A DNA stretch of 64,000 bases from Planococcus circulans (GTDB taxonomy: Bacteria > Bacillota > Bacilli > Bacillales_A > Planococcaceae). Below the pieces are notes generated by a model, which was not told where the DNA came from, made no database searches, and was given only the letters and a program-made list of their open reading frames with translations. Made by a program: the position numbers and the translations under genes. Positions 43,456 to 52,385 of this stretch are shown here, one piece after another; positions within the stretch are counted from its first letter, which is position 1, and each line of letters opens with the position of its first letter. The stretch covers positions 124,001 to 188,000 of the forward strand of contig NZ_JAIQCL010000007.1 of the NCBI RefSeq assembly GCF_020023385.1, in the 5' to 3' direction.

Positions 43456-44616
43456 CTGCGCCTCAAAGTAAATCGCAGCGAACATTTTTGCGATCACCAG
43501 CATGGCGGTTTCATTGAAATCGAAGTTTTCATGGTGATGGGGGTAAACTGCGGCATTATTTGCCATTTTCGCCCCAATAAAAAAGTAGGCGCCAGGCTTT
43601 GCCTGCGTAAAATAAGTGAAGTCCTCGACCGGCATGACCGGGTCGATTTCCACGACGTTTTCTTCACCCAACAAGCCGCGGCCTGCGCTGCGGACCCGCT
43701 CGGTTTCAGCCGGATGGTTCCACAGCGCATCATAGCCATTTTCAATGATCACTTCAGCCGTGGCGCCCATTGCGATGGCGACATTCTCCACAATCGTCCG
43801 CAGGCGCTGGCTGGCCAGCTCGCGAAGCTCAGGATCGAAGACGCGGATGGTGCCTTCCAGCACGGCTTTGCCCGGAATGACATTATCGGCATCACCCGCA
43901 TGGAATTTTCCGATGGAGACGACCAACTCCTTCAGCGGGTCCGCATTTCGGCTGACGATGGATTGCAGCGCCACCATGATATGGCTCGCTGCCAGAATTG
44001 GATCGACGCCGTTATGCGGTTCGGCTCCGTGGCTTCCCGAGCCGTGGACGATAATTTTGACCGTATCCTCGGACGCCTGCAGAAAGCCATCGCGCAAATA
44101 AATACGGCCACTGTCCATTTTGCTTTGCAGATGAGCGCCGTAGACGGCATCCACACCGTCCAGGCAGCCATCTGCAATCATGGCACGTGCACCGCCCGGC
44201 GACAACTCTTCGCCGAATTGATGGATCAGCACAATCGTGCCCGGAAGCTCTTCCCGAATGGCCATCATCGCTTTAGCGAAGCCGAGTAAAGCAGCAGTGT
44301 GTCCATCGTGTCCGCAAGCATGCATGACGCCGGGAACAGTGGATTTATAAGGGACATCTTTTTGATCATCGATCGGCAAGGCATCAAAATCTGCACGAAA
44401 TGCAATCGTTTTGCCAGGCTTGCCGCCACCGATCGTCCCGACGACTCCGCGCCCGCCAACTCCCCGGCGAACCTCAACGCCCAATTCTTCCAGACGGTCC
44501 GCAATAAAAGCCGGAGTCGCAATCTCATGATGCGACAGCTCGGGATGCATATGCAGGTGTCTTCTTGTTTCCACCATTTCCTCGTACAGTGAATCAATCT
44601 GCTCAGCTAATGTCAT
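43411..44616 (-). CDS. M20 family amidohydrolase (aminoacylase/HipO-like)
   Basis: A 401-residue di-metal amidohydrolase. Motifs in order: RRHLHMHPELSHHE (about 18-31), FRADFDALP (about 71-79), MHACGHDGHTA (metal Cys/His, about 97-107), FGEELSPGGARAM (about 134-146) and HHHENFDFNE near the C-terminus (about 363). Likely substrates are N-acyl amino acids or related amides. The ATG at 44616 has AAAGGAG upstream. The last residues DSILVDLDSI are encoded by two units of the 21-bp array, so the normal C-terminus has probably been extended. It is divergent from an enolase-superfamily epimerase. Confidence 0.9.
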   Translation of the reverse strand: MTLAEQIDSLYEEMVETRRHLHMHPELSHHEIATPAFIADRLEELGVEVRRGVGGRGVVGTIGGGKPGKTIAFRADFDALPIDDQKDVPYKSTVPGVMHACGHDGHTAALLGFAKAMMAIREELPGTIVLIHQFGEELSPGGARAMIADGCLDGVDAVYGAHLQSKMDSGRIYLRDGFLQASEDTVKIIVHGSGSHGAEPHNGVDPILAASHIMVALQSIVSRNADPLKELVVSIGKFHAGDADNVIPGKAVLEGTIRVFDPELRELASQRLRTIVENVAIAMGATAEVIIENGYDALWNHPAETERVRSAGRGLLGEENVVEIDPVMPVEDFTYFTQAKPGAYFFIGAKMANNAAVYPHHHENFDFNETAMLVIAKMFAAIYFEAQEMPTDSILVDLDSI

Positions 44617-44716
44617 ATATGTAAGCTCCTTTGGATATAAAATAAAATACCAATTATTCTTTAATTTCACTATAGTAGTAAGTATACAATAAGTTAAAAT
44701 CATTGGAGGCACTCAA

Positions 44717-45832
44717 ATGAAAATCACAAAAGCATCTTTGCATGCAGTCAGATTTCCTCTCAGCGAACCATTCATCATCTCTTATGCAACTTATCCAGAT
44801 ATGCCGGCATTGATTGTGGTACTGGAAACAGACACCGGCCTTGTCGGATACGGAGAAGCAGTTCCGGATGAACATGTGACGGGAGAGTATTTCACTGCAG
44901 CGTTTGAACTATTGAAAGAGCTGTTCCTCCCGGCGATCATCGGAATGAACCCGTTCGATATTGAAACTATCCATTCGAAACTAAACGCGTTGATGGCCCG
45001 CAATCCAGCGGCTAAAGCCGCTGTGGATATCGCCTGCTATGATTTGATGGGTAAAGCGTCCGGGCAGCCAGTCTATAACCTGATTGGCGGGCAGGCAACG
45101 GCTCATTTGGATTATCCGAAAGTGCTCAGCATCGAAGCACCTGAAATCATGGCGGAAAAAGCGAAGAAAGCCGTTGAAATGGGCTATGCTTCCCTAAAGC
45201 TGAAAGTAGGGAAAGGGCAGGCGCAGGAAGATGTCGACCGGATTTTGGCCGTTCGCGAAGCAGTCGGCAAAGACATGCCGATCCGAGTCGATGTCAATCA
45301 AGGATGGAAGTCTCCAGGCATTGCCGTGGCGGCAATCAAACAACTTGAAGGGGCCAACATTGCCTGGATCGAGCAGCCGATCCGCATGGGCGACATCCGG
45401 GGACTCGCTGAAATCCGTTCGAAGACCGCCGTGCCGATCATGGCCGACGAAAGCATCCAATCGATGGAAGACCTGTTGGAAATCATCCGGCTGCAGGCGG
45501 CGGATGTCATCAACATCAAATTGATGAAATGTGCGGGGATTTTCCATGCTGCGCAAATGGCAAAGACGGCTGAAGCAGCGGGTATGCTGTGCCAAATCGG
45601 TTCCATGGTGGAATCATCCATCGGTTCAGCCGCAGGCTACCACGTTGCGATGTCACGCATCAATATCGAAAGCACCGAATTGACGGGGCCGTTGCTGTTC
45701 AGTGAAGAAATCGGCGACTTGACCTATCAGCACCCGAATGTCTTATTATCCGGTAAGCCAGGTCTGGGTGTGGAAGTGGATCAGGCGCAATTGGAGAAAT
45801 TGACGGTTAAATCATGCATCATCGAAAAATGA
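44717..45832 (+). CDS. Dipeptide epimerase (enolase superfamily, L-Ala-D/L-Glu epimerase-like)
   Basis: A 371-residue enolase-superfamily enzyme. The catalytic KxK motif is SLKLKVGK (about residues 158-165); metal ligands are the Asp in RVDVNQGW (about 192), the Glu in WIEQPI (about 218) and the Asp in MADESI (about 243); the second Lys acid/base is in NIKLMKCAG (about 267). This arrangement fits the L-Ala-D/L-Glu (YkfB-like) dipeptide epimerases used in murein peptide recycling, but specificity varies. SD TTGGAGG precedes ATG 44717. The divergent amidohydrolase gene starts 100 bases away, so both may share a control region. Confidence 0.87.
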   Translation: MKITKASLHAVRFPLSEPFIISYATYPDMPALIVVLETDTGLVGYGEAVPDEHVTGEYFTAAFELLKELFLPAIIGMNPFDIETIHSKLNALMARNPAAKAAVDIACYDLMGKASGQPVYNLIGGQATAHLDYPKVLSIEAPEIMAEKAKKAVEMGYASLKLKVGKGQAQEDVDRILAVREAVGKDMPIRVDVNQGWKSPGIAVAAIKQLEGANIAWIEQPIRMGDIRGLAEIRSKTAVPIMADESIQSMEDLLEIIRLQAADVINIKLMKCAGIFHAAQMAKTAEAAGMLCQIGSMVESSIGSAAGYHVAMSRINIESTELTGPLLFSEEIGDLTYQHPNVLLSGKPGLGVEVDQAQLEKLTVKSCIIEK

Positions 45833-45841
45833 CCGCAAAAA

Positions 45842-45874
45842 AACTCGCAATCTCAAAAGAGAGGCGAGTTTTTC
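45842..45874. terminator. Bidirectional terminator between epimerase and tcyC
   Basis: AACTCGC..TCTC and GAGA..GCGAGTT arms with A/T flanks, located between convergent genes. Confidence 0.8.
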
Positions 45875-45898
45875 TGTTTCATTCAGTTTACGCTTTTC

Positions 45899-46648
45899 TT
45901 AAATCGTATCGGCTTTCTGTATCAAACTCAGGAAACGTTTTGTCCGTTCTTCTGTCGGATGGTTGAAGATGTCTTCGGGTTTGCCGCGCTCGACGATGCG
46001 TCCTTCGTCCATGAACAGCACTTCGTCAGCGACGCCTTTGGCAAAGCGCATTTCGTGTGTCACCACGACCATCGTCATGCCTTCAGCAGCCAAGTCTTTC
46101 ATAACCTGCAGCACTTCGCCGACCAATTCCGGATCGAGCGCAGACGTCGGTTCGTCGAACAGCATGACTTTCGGTTCGAGTGCCAGCGCGCGTGCGATGC
46201 CGACGCGCTGTTGTTGGCCGCCGCTCAGCTGGAACGGGTAGTCATTGATCTTTTCGCCGAGACCGACTTTCGTCAGCAGCTGTTCGGCTTTTTTGCGGGC
46301 TAATTTTTTGTCCAGCTTTTGGACAGTAACCGGACCTTCCATGACGTTTTCAAGAGCTGTCATGTGCGGGAACAGGTTGTAATGCTGAAAGACCATAGCC
46401 GATTGCTTGCGAAAAGCCATAATCTGCTTTTTCGACAAAGGTTTGGAGAAGTCGATGGTTTGTTCGTCGATTGTTACGGACCCGGAAGTCGGTGTCTCCA
46501 ACGTATTTAGGCAGCGCAGGAATGTCGTTTTTCCGGACCCGGATGGCCCGATGACCACGATGGCCTGACCTTTTTGGACGTCTGCATCAATGCCTTTCAA
46601 TACTTCAAGATCGCCGAATTTTTTATGCAAATTTTTGATTGAAATCAT
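45899..46648 (-). CDS. tcyC: Amino-acid (cystine) ABC importer, ATP-binding subunit
   Basis: A 249-residue ATPase of the polar amino-acid uptake class. Walker [10 protein letters not shown] (about 34-42), Q-loop [11 protein letters not shown], signature [16 protein letters not shown], Walker [20 protein letters not shown], switch His VVVTHEM. The segments [12 protein letters not shown] and [14 protein letters not shown] are close to B. subtilis TcyC, which supports cystine as the substrate; that is inference. It is the last of three genes (binding protein, permease, ATPase) transcribed together. The 36-base gap to the permease has an SD AAGGAGT on the reverse strand. Confidence 0.87.
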   Translation of the reverse strand: MISIKNLHKKFGDLEVLKGIDADVQKGQAIVVIGPSGSGKTTFLRCLNTLETPTSGSVTIDEQTIDFSKPLSKKQIMAFRKQSAMVFQHYNLFPHMTALENVMEGPVTVQKLDKKLARKKAEQLLTKVGLGEKINDYPFQLSGGQQQRVGIARALALEPKVMLFDEPTSALDPELVGEVLQVMKDLAAEGMTMVVVTHEMRFAKGVADEVLFMDEGRIVERGKPEDIFNHPTEERTKRFLSLIQKADTI

Positions 46649-46684
46649 CTGGGACTCCTTACTGCAATAAGTGAACTGCTTTTA

Positions 46685-47386
46685 TTATCTGGAAACGTAC
46701 CGGTCAAAGCGGTGTTCGAGTCTTCCTTGAACCAGAGACAAGGCAAAGCAGATGACCCAGTAAAGCAATGCCGCCTGCCCGTAAAGCAGCAGGAACTCGT
46801 AATTGGTCGCAGCGATTTGCTGGGCGACCCTGAACATCTCGGTAACCAGAATAAGCGATGCCAGCGATGTATCTTTAATCAGACTGATGAATGTATTCGA
46901 CAAGGGAGGCAACGAAACGCGTGATGCCTGCGGTAAAATGACGCGTCGCAGGGATTGTGTGTAAGACATGCCGATGGTATCGGCTGCCTCCCATTGGCCT
47001 TTGGGAATCGACAAGATGGCTGCCCGGATCACTTCGGAAGCATAAGCTCCGACGTTCAAGGAGAAACCGATCACTGCCGCTGGAAATGGATCAATCGTGA
47101 TACCGAGTGTCGGCAATCCGTAAAACAGGATGAACAATTGGACCAGCAGCGGTGTACCCCGAATGATGGAAACATAGACGCGGGCAATGATCTGGAAAAT
47201 TTTAACCGTAGAAATTCGCGCCAAAGCTGTCAAAATCGCCAGTACCAATCCGAAAATAAAGGATATGATCGATAGAGGCAAGGTGAATTGAAGAGTTGCC
47301 TCGATTAATGGAAGGAATGAGGATTGCGCAATGTCCACAAGCCGTTCCATTCTGACAGGATCGGAGAAAATACTATTCAAGTACAT
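46685..47386 (-). CDS. tcyB: Amino-acid (cystine) ABC importer, permease subunit
   Basis: About 233 residues with five membrane helices and the HisM/GlnP-family motif: [22 protein letters not shown] (about 70-91) and the EAA loop [27 protein letters not shown] (about 117-143). The start is not certain. The frame is open to 47416, inside the binding-protein gene; ATG 47386 was chosen, giving a 14-base overlap with the upstream stop, but no strong SD is visible. ATG 47350 would also keep all helices. Overlap implies translational coupling with tcyA. Confidence 0.85.
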   Translation of the reverse strand: MYLNSIFSDPVRMERLVDIAQSSFLPLIEATLQFTLPLSIISFIFGLVLAILTALARISTVKIFQIIARVYVSIIRGTPLLVQLFILFYGLPTLGITIDPFPAAVIGFSLNVGAYASEVIRAAILSIPKGQWEAADTIGMSYTQSLRRVILPQASRVSLPPLSNTFISLIKDTSLASLILVTEMFRVAQQIAATNYEFLLLYGQAALLYWVICFALSLVQGRLEHRFDRYVSR

Positions 47387-48197
47387 TTTCACCAAACCAT
47401 TTTTCTGAAATTTCATCGTAGGTGCCGTCTTCGATCATATCGGCCAATGCCTGGTTGACTTCATCGACGATTGCGCCGCTGTCCTGTCTGAACAATAATC
47501 CACTTTGAGCAGCATCTTCAGACTCATCGACAACTTTCACTTGTGCATCCGGACGCTGTTTCAGGAAATCCAAAACGGTCAAATTATCATTGACAGTCGC
47601 ATCAACACGGCCCGAATTCAATAATTCGATTGCTTGGTTAAATCCTTCGACGCCTTCAAGTTCTGCGCCGAATGAAGTTGCGGTTTCAGCATAATTGCTG
47701 GTCAGTGACTGCGCAGACAATTTGCCTTCCAAGTCTTCAAAGCTCTGGATATCCGTGTTGTCTTCTGCAACCACCAATACGGCAGTAGAGGTGATGTACG
47801 GGTCTGAAAACTCATAGCTTTCCTGACGTTCCGGATTGATCCCGACTTGGTTCGCGACCATATCAAAACGGCCGGCATCCAATCCTGCAAACATGGCATC
47901 CCATTGCGTTTCAAGGAATTCAGCTTCAACGCCAAGGCGATCTGCCACTTCACGAGCTATTTCCACATCAAATCCAGTCAAGTCACCCGAAGCATCATGG
48001 AAAGTGAAAGGAGGGTAGGTTCCTTCCGTTCCGATAACCAATGTTCCTTCTTCCTGGACCTTAGCCAATAGATCTTGCTCTGAGCTTTCGTCTCCTACTG
48101 CATCATCTGTCGTTGGATCTTCTTCGGGTGACCCTCCGCATGCAGCCAAAACCAGCATTGCCACCAACAATAAAAACGCCAAACTAAATTTCTTCAT
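47373..48197 (-). CDS. tcyA: Amino-acid (cystine) ABC importer, substrate-binding lipoprotein
   Basis: A 274-residue solute-binding lipoprotein of family 3. The lipobox is VLAAC (about 16-20). The ligand-binding fold has [21 protein letters not shown] (about 51-71), [13 protein letters not shown], the [18 protein letters not shown] block and the C-terminal [13 protein letters not shown]. This end resembles TcyA/FliY cystine-binding proteins. ATG 48197 follows GAGGAGAG. The gene starts a three-gene importer operon. Its promoter (48273-48301 on the reverse strand) is enclosed by a 12 bp inverted repeat that probably acts as an operator. Confidence 0.87.
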   Translation of the reverse strand: MKKFSLAFLLLVAMLVLAACGGSPEEDPTTDDAVGDESSEQDLLAKVQEEGTLVIGTEGTYPPFTFHDASGDLTGFDVEIAREVADRLGVEAEFLETQWDAMFAGLDAGRFDMVANQVGINPERQESYEFSDPYITSTAVLVVAEDNTDIQSFEDLEGKLSAQSLTSNYAETATSFGAELEGVEGFNQAIELLNSGRVDATVNDNLTVLDFLKQRPDAQVKVVDESEDAAQSGLLFRQDSGAIVDEVNQALADMIEDGTYDEISEKWFGENVLE

Positions 48198-48257
48198 AAA
48201 CTCTCCTCTATTCTTTTGTATTTTTTGGATTTCCTTACCCGAATGCCGCATCCGTAT

Positions 48258-48320
48258 TTTAAACCTACTGTAAATATAGTTCATAAAGACATAATGACCA
48301 ACCGGATTAGTAGGTTTAAA
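48258..48320 (-). promoter_or_regulatory. Probable operator: inverted repeat enclosing the tcyA promoter
   Basis: TTTAAACCTACT (48258-48269) and AGTAGGTTTAAA (48309-48320) are perfect 12 bp inverted copies 39 bases apart. One half covers the expected transcription start, the other lies just upstream of -35, an arrangement suited to a regulator binding both sides. Confidence 0.65.
48273..48301 (-). promoter_or_regulatory. Promoter of the tcyABC-like operon
   Basis: On the reverse strand, -35 TTGGTC (48301-48296), 17-base spacer, -10 TATATT (48278-48273). The remaining gap up to 48521 shows no gene, only AT-rich DNA. Confidence 0.6.
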
Positions 48321-48521
48321 GTTTAAAAAAAGGAAAATTGATGCGAAATCTACAAGTAATCCTAAAGCTGATTTATTATAGCACGCCTACCCTGCAGTCT
48401 CAAATGAAGCGAACGCAAAAAGACAGATTTTCTGAAGTTCGATGATTCAGCGGTTATGCACTGATAGAGAACGTTTTGCTAGTTGGAGATCAATTGACGG
48501 TAATCTTTTTTTAGAAATCAT

Positions 48522-48550
48522 TTGTGTTTTTAAAGAGAACACATTATAAT
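48522..48550 (+). promoter_or_regulatory. Promoter of the threonine dehydrogenase gene
   Basis: -35 TTGTGT (48522-48527), 17-base spacer, perfect -10 TATAAT (48545-48550). The leader is about 87 bases. Confidence 0.7.
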
Positions 48551-48643
48551 AACTAAATATTAAAGGTTAAATTAACAAGGTTTATAAGCTATTTTTTGTG
48601 TTTTCACACAGGACAAATGTTTTGGAGAAAAGGAGTGTTGAAA

Positions 48644-49588
48644 ATGGAACGAATTATGATTACAGGTGCTTTAGGACAGATTGGGTCGGAGCTTGTGGGG
48701 AAAATGCGCAGCATCTATGGCAATGACAATGTATTGGCGACGGATATCCGCCAAACTGCCGATCAATCCGGTCCTTTTGAAATTTTGGATGTGACAGACG
48801 CACAGAGAATGCACGATTTGGCAAAGGATTTTGGAGCGGATACAATGGTCCACATGGCGGCTTTGCTGTCAGCGACTGCTGAAGAAAAACCGCTGCTTGC
48901 CTGGAACCTGAACATGGGCGGCCTTGTAAATGCGCTCGAAGCATCTCGTGAGCTTGGCATGCAATTTTTTACACCCAGTTCCATTGGCGCATTCGGTCCA
49001 TCAACACCTAAAAAGAACACACCGCAGGACACATTGCAGCGCCCGACCACCATGTATGGGGTCAACAAAGTAGCCGGCGAGTTGCTATGTGATTATTACT
49101 ATACAAAATTCGGCGTTGATACTCGCGGCGTACGTTTCCCGGGGCTGGTTTCAAACGTTGCACAACCGGGCGGAGGCACGACCGATTACGCTGTCGACAT
49201 CTATTACAAAGCAATTGAGCAAGGCAGTTACACCTCTTATATTGCAGAAGGCACTTACATGGATATGATGTATATGCCGGATGCACTGCAGGCCATCGTC
49301 GACTTGATGGAAGCAGATCCCGCCAAATTGATTCACCGCAATGCTTTCAACGTGACGGCGATGAGCTTTGAGCCGGAACAGATTGCAGCATCGATCCGCA
49401 AGCATATTCCGGACTTCAAGATGTCCTATGCTGTTGACCCGGCAAGACAGGAAATTGCAGACAGCTGGCCAGATAATATTGATGCATCGGCAGCGAAATC
49501 AGAATGGGGCTTTAAAGCTTCTTACGATCTGGACGCGATGACTTTCGATATGCTGGAAAAATTAAAAAAAAAGCTTCAACCCGTTTGA
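48644..49588 (+). CDS. L-threonine 3-dehydrogenase, short-chain (SDR/epimerase-like) type
   Basis: A 314-residue extended SDR enzyme, not the usual zinc MDR Tdh. NAD-binding [12 protein letters not shown] (about 5-16); catalytic YGVNK (YxxxK, about residues 144-148) after [11 protein letters not shown]. The segment [25 protein letters not shown] (about 172-196) is typical of SDR-type L-threonine dehydrogenases described in other bacteria. The product, 2-amino-3-ketobutyrate, is the substrate of Kbl at 42100-43290. ATG 48644 has AAAAGGAG about eight bases upstream; earlier in-frame starts lack an SD. It is monocistronic with its own promoter. Confidence 0.87.
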   Translation: MERIMITGALGQIGSELVGKMRSIYGNDNVLATDIRQTADQSGPFEILDVTDAQRMHDLAKDFGADTMVHMAALLSATAEEKPLLAWNLNMGGLVNALEASRELGMQFFTPSSIGAFGPSTPKKNTPQDTLQRPTTMYGVNKVAGELLCDYYYTKFGVDTRGVRFPGLVSNVAQPGGGTTDYAVDIYYKAIEQGSYTSYIAEGTYMDMMYMPDALQAIVDLMEADPAKLIHRNAFNVTAMSFEPEQIAASIRKHIPDFKMSYAVDPARQEIADSWPDNIDASAAKSEWGFKASYDLDAMTFDMLEKLKKKLQPV

Positions 49589-49617
49589 GTGAATCCCATT
49601 AAAAAAGCCGAAATGAT

Positions 49618-49653
49618 AAAAACGCCATCCGCGGCATGCGGATGGCGTTTTTG
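49618..49653. terminator. Bidirectional terminator between threonine dehydrogenase and YjiH-like genes
   Basis: AAAAACGCCATCCGC and GCGGATGGCGTTTTT, five-base loop. Confidence 0.92.
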
Positions 49654-49659
49654 GTTTGA

Positions 49660-51012
49660 TTAAAATAACAAATGTGCGACACCGACAACAATCGGCAAAG
49701 CAATGATTGTACGAAGCAGGAAAATGACGATTAGGTCAAAGATGTTGACGGGTATTTTGGAACCCAACAACAATCCACCGACTTCGGACATGTAAATTAG
49801 TTGGGTTACAGACATAGTGGCGACAACAAAACGTGTCATTTCAGACTCGATGTCTGCGCCAAGAATAGCTGGCAGGAACATATCGGCAAAACCGACGACC
49901 ATCAATTGTGCAGCTTCTGCTGCTTCCGGAACGCCGAGCAATCGTAAGTACGGTTCAAATGGCGTACCCAGAATCGTAAATATAGGAGTATATTCAGCCA
50001 AGATCAATGCGACCGTACCAAAAGCCATAACAACCGGCGCGACCCCAATCCACATATCCAACACGTTTTTGAAGCCGTCTCGGAAAAATTTACTGATAGA
50101 GCGATTATCATCGGCTTTCGTCAAGGCGTTTTCAATGCCGTGGGAAGCGACGTTATAGCCTTCTGGAACATCCTCAGTTTGAGACTCCTGTGGCGAACCG
50201 TCCATGAATGTAGTCGGTTTTTTCGAAAGTGGATAAATGCGCGGCATGATCAGCGCCAAGATGATACCCGCTAGAATGACAGTAGCGTAGTAAGGCAGGA
50301 AGTAGCTGCCAAGACCAATCTCCTGAATGACCACAATCGCAAATGTGATGGAAACGACCGAGAAGGTGGTTCCGATGATTGCTGCTTCACGTTGCGTGTA
50401 TTTATTTGCTTCATATTGTTTGCTTGTCAGTAGAACCCCGATGGTGCCATCTCCGACCCATGAAGCCAAGGCGTCAATGGAAGAACGGCCAGGCAAACGG
50501 AAAAGCGGACGCATGATTTTCACCATCATGGTTCCGAAAAACTCAAGCAAGCCAAAGTTCATCAAGAGGGGAAGGAATAATCCGGCAAAGAGGAAAATGG
50601 TGAAAAGGAATGACAGTAAACCGTCTCCAGCCAGAAGAAGTCCGCCGGTATTTTCGTTCCAGATCGGTTCAGGACCGACTTGGAAAAGCACCATAATTGC
50701 AAATGCAGCTCCCAGGATCCGGACGATGGTCCAGAAGAGATTGACATTGAAAAGCTTATCGACAAATGAAACGGATTCTTTCTCGTTGACTTTCTTTGTG
50801 ATGAAGAACAATGAACCTAAAGCGGCCACGATTAAAATGACCATCATTATCCACGGTACAATGGATTCAATAGATCCGGCCAACAAATTGGCAAGCACAG
50901 CAATTGTTACCATCCAGCCATCTTCGGTTGGAATCGGTATTAAAAACAGCAGGATTCCAAGTAAAGAAGGAATCAAGAACAATAACCAAGTTGAAGCAGA
51001 AAACTTTTTCAC
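49660..51012 (-). CDS. YjiH-like membrane protein with nucleoside-recognition (Gate) domains
   Basis: A 450-residue protein with about ten membrane helices. Two Gate-like regions are visible: LLEFFGTMMVKIMRPLFRLPGRSSIDALASWVGDGTIGVLL (about 155-195) and VGFADMFLPAILGADIESEMTRFVVATMSVTQLIYMSEVGGLLLGSKIP (about 375-423). A charged cytosolic loop (about 265-310) separates them. The YjiH family has no established substrate. Start GTG 51012 lies eight bases after AAAGGGG on the reverse strand; the longer frame begins before the SD. It is monocistronic, separated from bshB2 by a terminator. Confidence 0.8.
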   Translation of the reverse strand: MKKFSASTWLLFLIPSLLGILLFLIPIPTEDGWMVTIAVLANLLAGSIESIVPWIMMVILIVAALGSLFFITKKVNEKESVSFVDKLFNVNLFWTIVRILGAAFAIMVLFQVGPEPIWNENTGGLLLAGDGLLSFLFTIFLFAGLFLPLLMNFGLLEFFGTMMVKIMRPLFRLPGRSSIDALASWVGDGTIGVLLTSKQYEANKYTQREAAIIGTTFSVVSITFAIVVIQEIGLGSYFLPYYATVILAGIILALIMPRIYPLSKKPTTFMDGSPQESQTEDVPEGYNVASHGIENALTKADDNRSISKFFRDGFKNVLDMWIGVAPVVMAFGTVALILAEYTPIFTILGTPFEPYLRLLGVPEAAEAAQLMVVGFADMFLPAILGADIESEMTRFVVATMSVTQLIYMSEVGGLLLGSKIPVNIFDLIVIFLLRTIIALPIVVGVAHLLF

Positions 51013-51128
51013 AACTAATTCCCCTTTTCTGAGTGTATGAATACACATGATACTAACTGATTATACAGCGTTTTTCCCCATGAAAACGCTTAACAGCCAA
51101 TGTTTATATTATCTGAAAATGTCCATAA

Positions 51129-51168
51129 AAAATACCCCCCAACAGAGAAAAAGTTGAGGGGTATATTT
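51129..51168 (-). terminator. Terminator of the yojF-bshB2 operon
   Basis: TACCCC..CAAC and GTTG..GGGGTA arms with A/T runs at both sides, immediately after the bshB2 stop. Confidence 0.8.
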
Positions 51169-51858
51169 TTAAAAGGATTTTTCAAAATCTTCGTGCCAAC
51201 GATAATTGTAGAAACGTTCTTTCGTCAACCAGTTTTCTGTCTCTTTATCGCCCTGTTGAAGTTTATGTTCCATCTCCTCAAGCATCCAGGCCGTTTGAGA
51301 AATATGGGCTTTCATGGAATTCATTTTTTGGTCGCGGACTTCCTGGATATCGTAGATGACATCGGGTTGACCAAGCATTTCCACTGTATTGTTCGCAAAC
51401 GCGACGCCATGCAATGTCGGACGATCCTTCATCCGGCGAACGGCACGCACAACGGCACGGGCAGTCGCTTCATGGTCCGGATGGACAGCGAAATCAGGGT
51501 AGAAGGTGATGATCTTCGAAGGGTTCAGCTCTTCGATCAGGTCCGTCATCAAGCCGACCATCTTCTCGTCATCTTCGAATTCAATGGTTTTATCGCGCAG
51601 CCCCATCATCCGAAGGTCGGTCAATCCCATTGCATCTGCAGAAGCCTGAAGCTCCTTTTTGCGGATGATCGGTAATGATTCTCTTGTGGCAAATGGCGGG
51701 TTGCCCAAGTTGCGGCCCATTTCGCCAAGTGTCAGACACGCGTATGTAACCGGGGTGCCTTGCTGGATATGTGTCGTGATCGTTCCGGACACGCCGAATG
51801 CTTCATCATCCGGGTGAGGGAAGACGACCAGGACATGTCGTTCTTGTGGAATTGTCAT
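51169..51858 (-). CDS. bshB2: Bacillithiol biosynthesis deacetylase BshB2
   Basis: A 229-residue zinc-dependent LmbE-family deacetylase that converts GlcNAc-malate to GlcN-malate, or removes acyl groups in the bacillithiol pathway. The zinc motif is VVFPHPDDEAFG (about residues 10-21), with the third ligand in FAVHPDHEATARAV (about 118-131). TLGEMGRNLG (about 43-52) is typical. The start is ATG with AGGGAGG upstream on the reverse strand. It follows yojF at 14 bases, the same order as B. subtilis yojF-yojG, so the assignment to BshB2 rather than BshB1 is good. Confidence 0.92.
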   Translation of the reverse strand: MTIPQERHVLVVFPHPDDEAFGVSGTITTHIQQGTPVTYACLTLGEMGRNLGNPPFATRESLPIIRKKELQASADAMGLTDLRMMGLRDKTIEFEDDEKMVGLMTDLIEELNPSKIITFYPDFAVHPDHEATARAVVRAVRRMKDRPTLHGVAFANNTVEMLGQPDVIYDIQEVRDQKMNSMKAHISQTAWMLEEMEHKLQQGDKETENWLTKERFYNYRWHEDFEKSF

Positions 51859-51872
51859 CGTAAGTTCCTCCC

Positions 51873-52223
51873 TTAATAACTGAACGGTGTTTCGCTGATT
51901 TGCAGCGCGACCGCCAATTTTCCAGAGCCGTCGTGTCCTGCAAGGAGCAGGCGGCCTTGTTCGTCCAATTCATAATGTGTAATGCCTTGCGCGTAGACCC
52001 AGCCATGCGGCAATTTCAGTCCGACACGATGGGGGCTGTCCCCAACCACTTTTCCGAGTTCGTAATTGATGACGACGTTTCGGATAAATGCACCAGCATT
52101 GAAAAAGCCTTCATTGAAATGGGTGGCATACGAGCCGTTCGTCGTTTCCAAATGAAGGTAGACATCTCTGCCTGCAAAAGCATCCAGTTCAACCTGTAGT
52201 TTTTTTACTTCGACTAGTTCCAT
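51873..52223 (-). CDS. yojF: YojF family protein (DUF1806)
   Basis: A 116-residue cytosolic protein. It carries the family pattern VYLHLETTNGSYATHFNEGFFNAGAFIRNV (about residues 21-50) and GLKLPHGWVYAQGITHYEL (about 68-86), largely beta-strand. Its function is unknown, but it is regularly paired with bshB2, which suggests a part in bacillithiol metabolism. The SD AGGAGG precedes the ATG at 52223. It is the first gene of a two-gene operon. Confidence 0.88.
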   Translation of the reverse strand: MELVEVKKLQVELDAFAGRDVYLHLETTNGSYATHFNEGFFNAGAFIRNVVINYELGKVVGDSPHRVGLKLPHGWVYAQGITHYELDEQGRLLLAGHDGSGKLAVALQISETPFSY

Positions 52224-52322
52224 GATGTTCCTCCTATTGAATCGGTATTCTTTCAGTATAGGGAAATGTGGGGAAGAATGCGATTAGGATGCTTTGTGTC
52301 GGTTCAGTCATTTTCATTTAAA

Positions 52323-52372
52323 CAAAAAAGACCGCCCCGGAAAATCATTTTCATGATCTTCCGGGGCGGTCT
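52323..52372 (-). terminator. Terminator of pdxK
   Basis: AGACCGCCCCGGAA and TTCCGGGGCGGTCT arms around an 18-base loop that itself pairs (GATCATGAAAATGAT), then six T on the reverse strand. Confidence 0.9.
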
Positions 52373-52385
52373 GGACTGGAACATT

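Noticed and set aside
43251-43466. Open frame with heptad peptide repeats (TVFWLIW, TVFKLVW) antisense to the kbl end
   Set aside because: It results from the 21-bp period being a multiple of three; linkers are random at the amino-acid level and no SD or start context supports translation.
43384-44289. 301-residue plus-strand frame antisense to the M20 amidohydrolase
   Set aside because: The other strand has all M20 catalytic motifs; this frame has no family resemblance.
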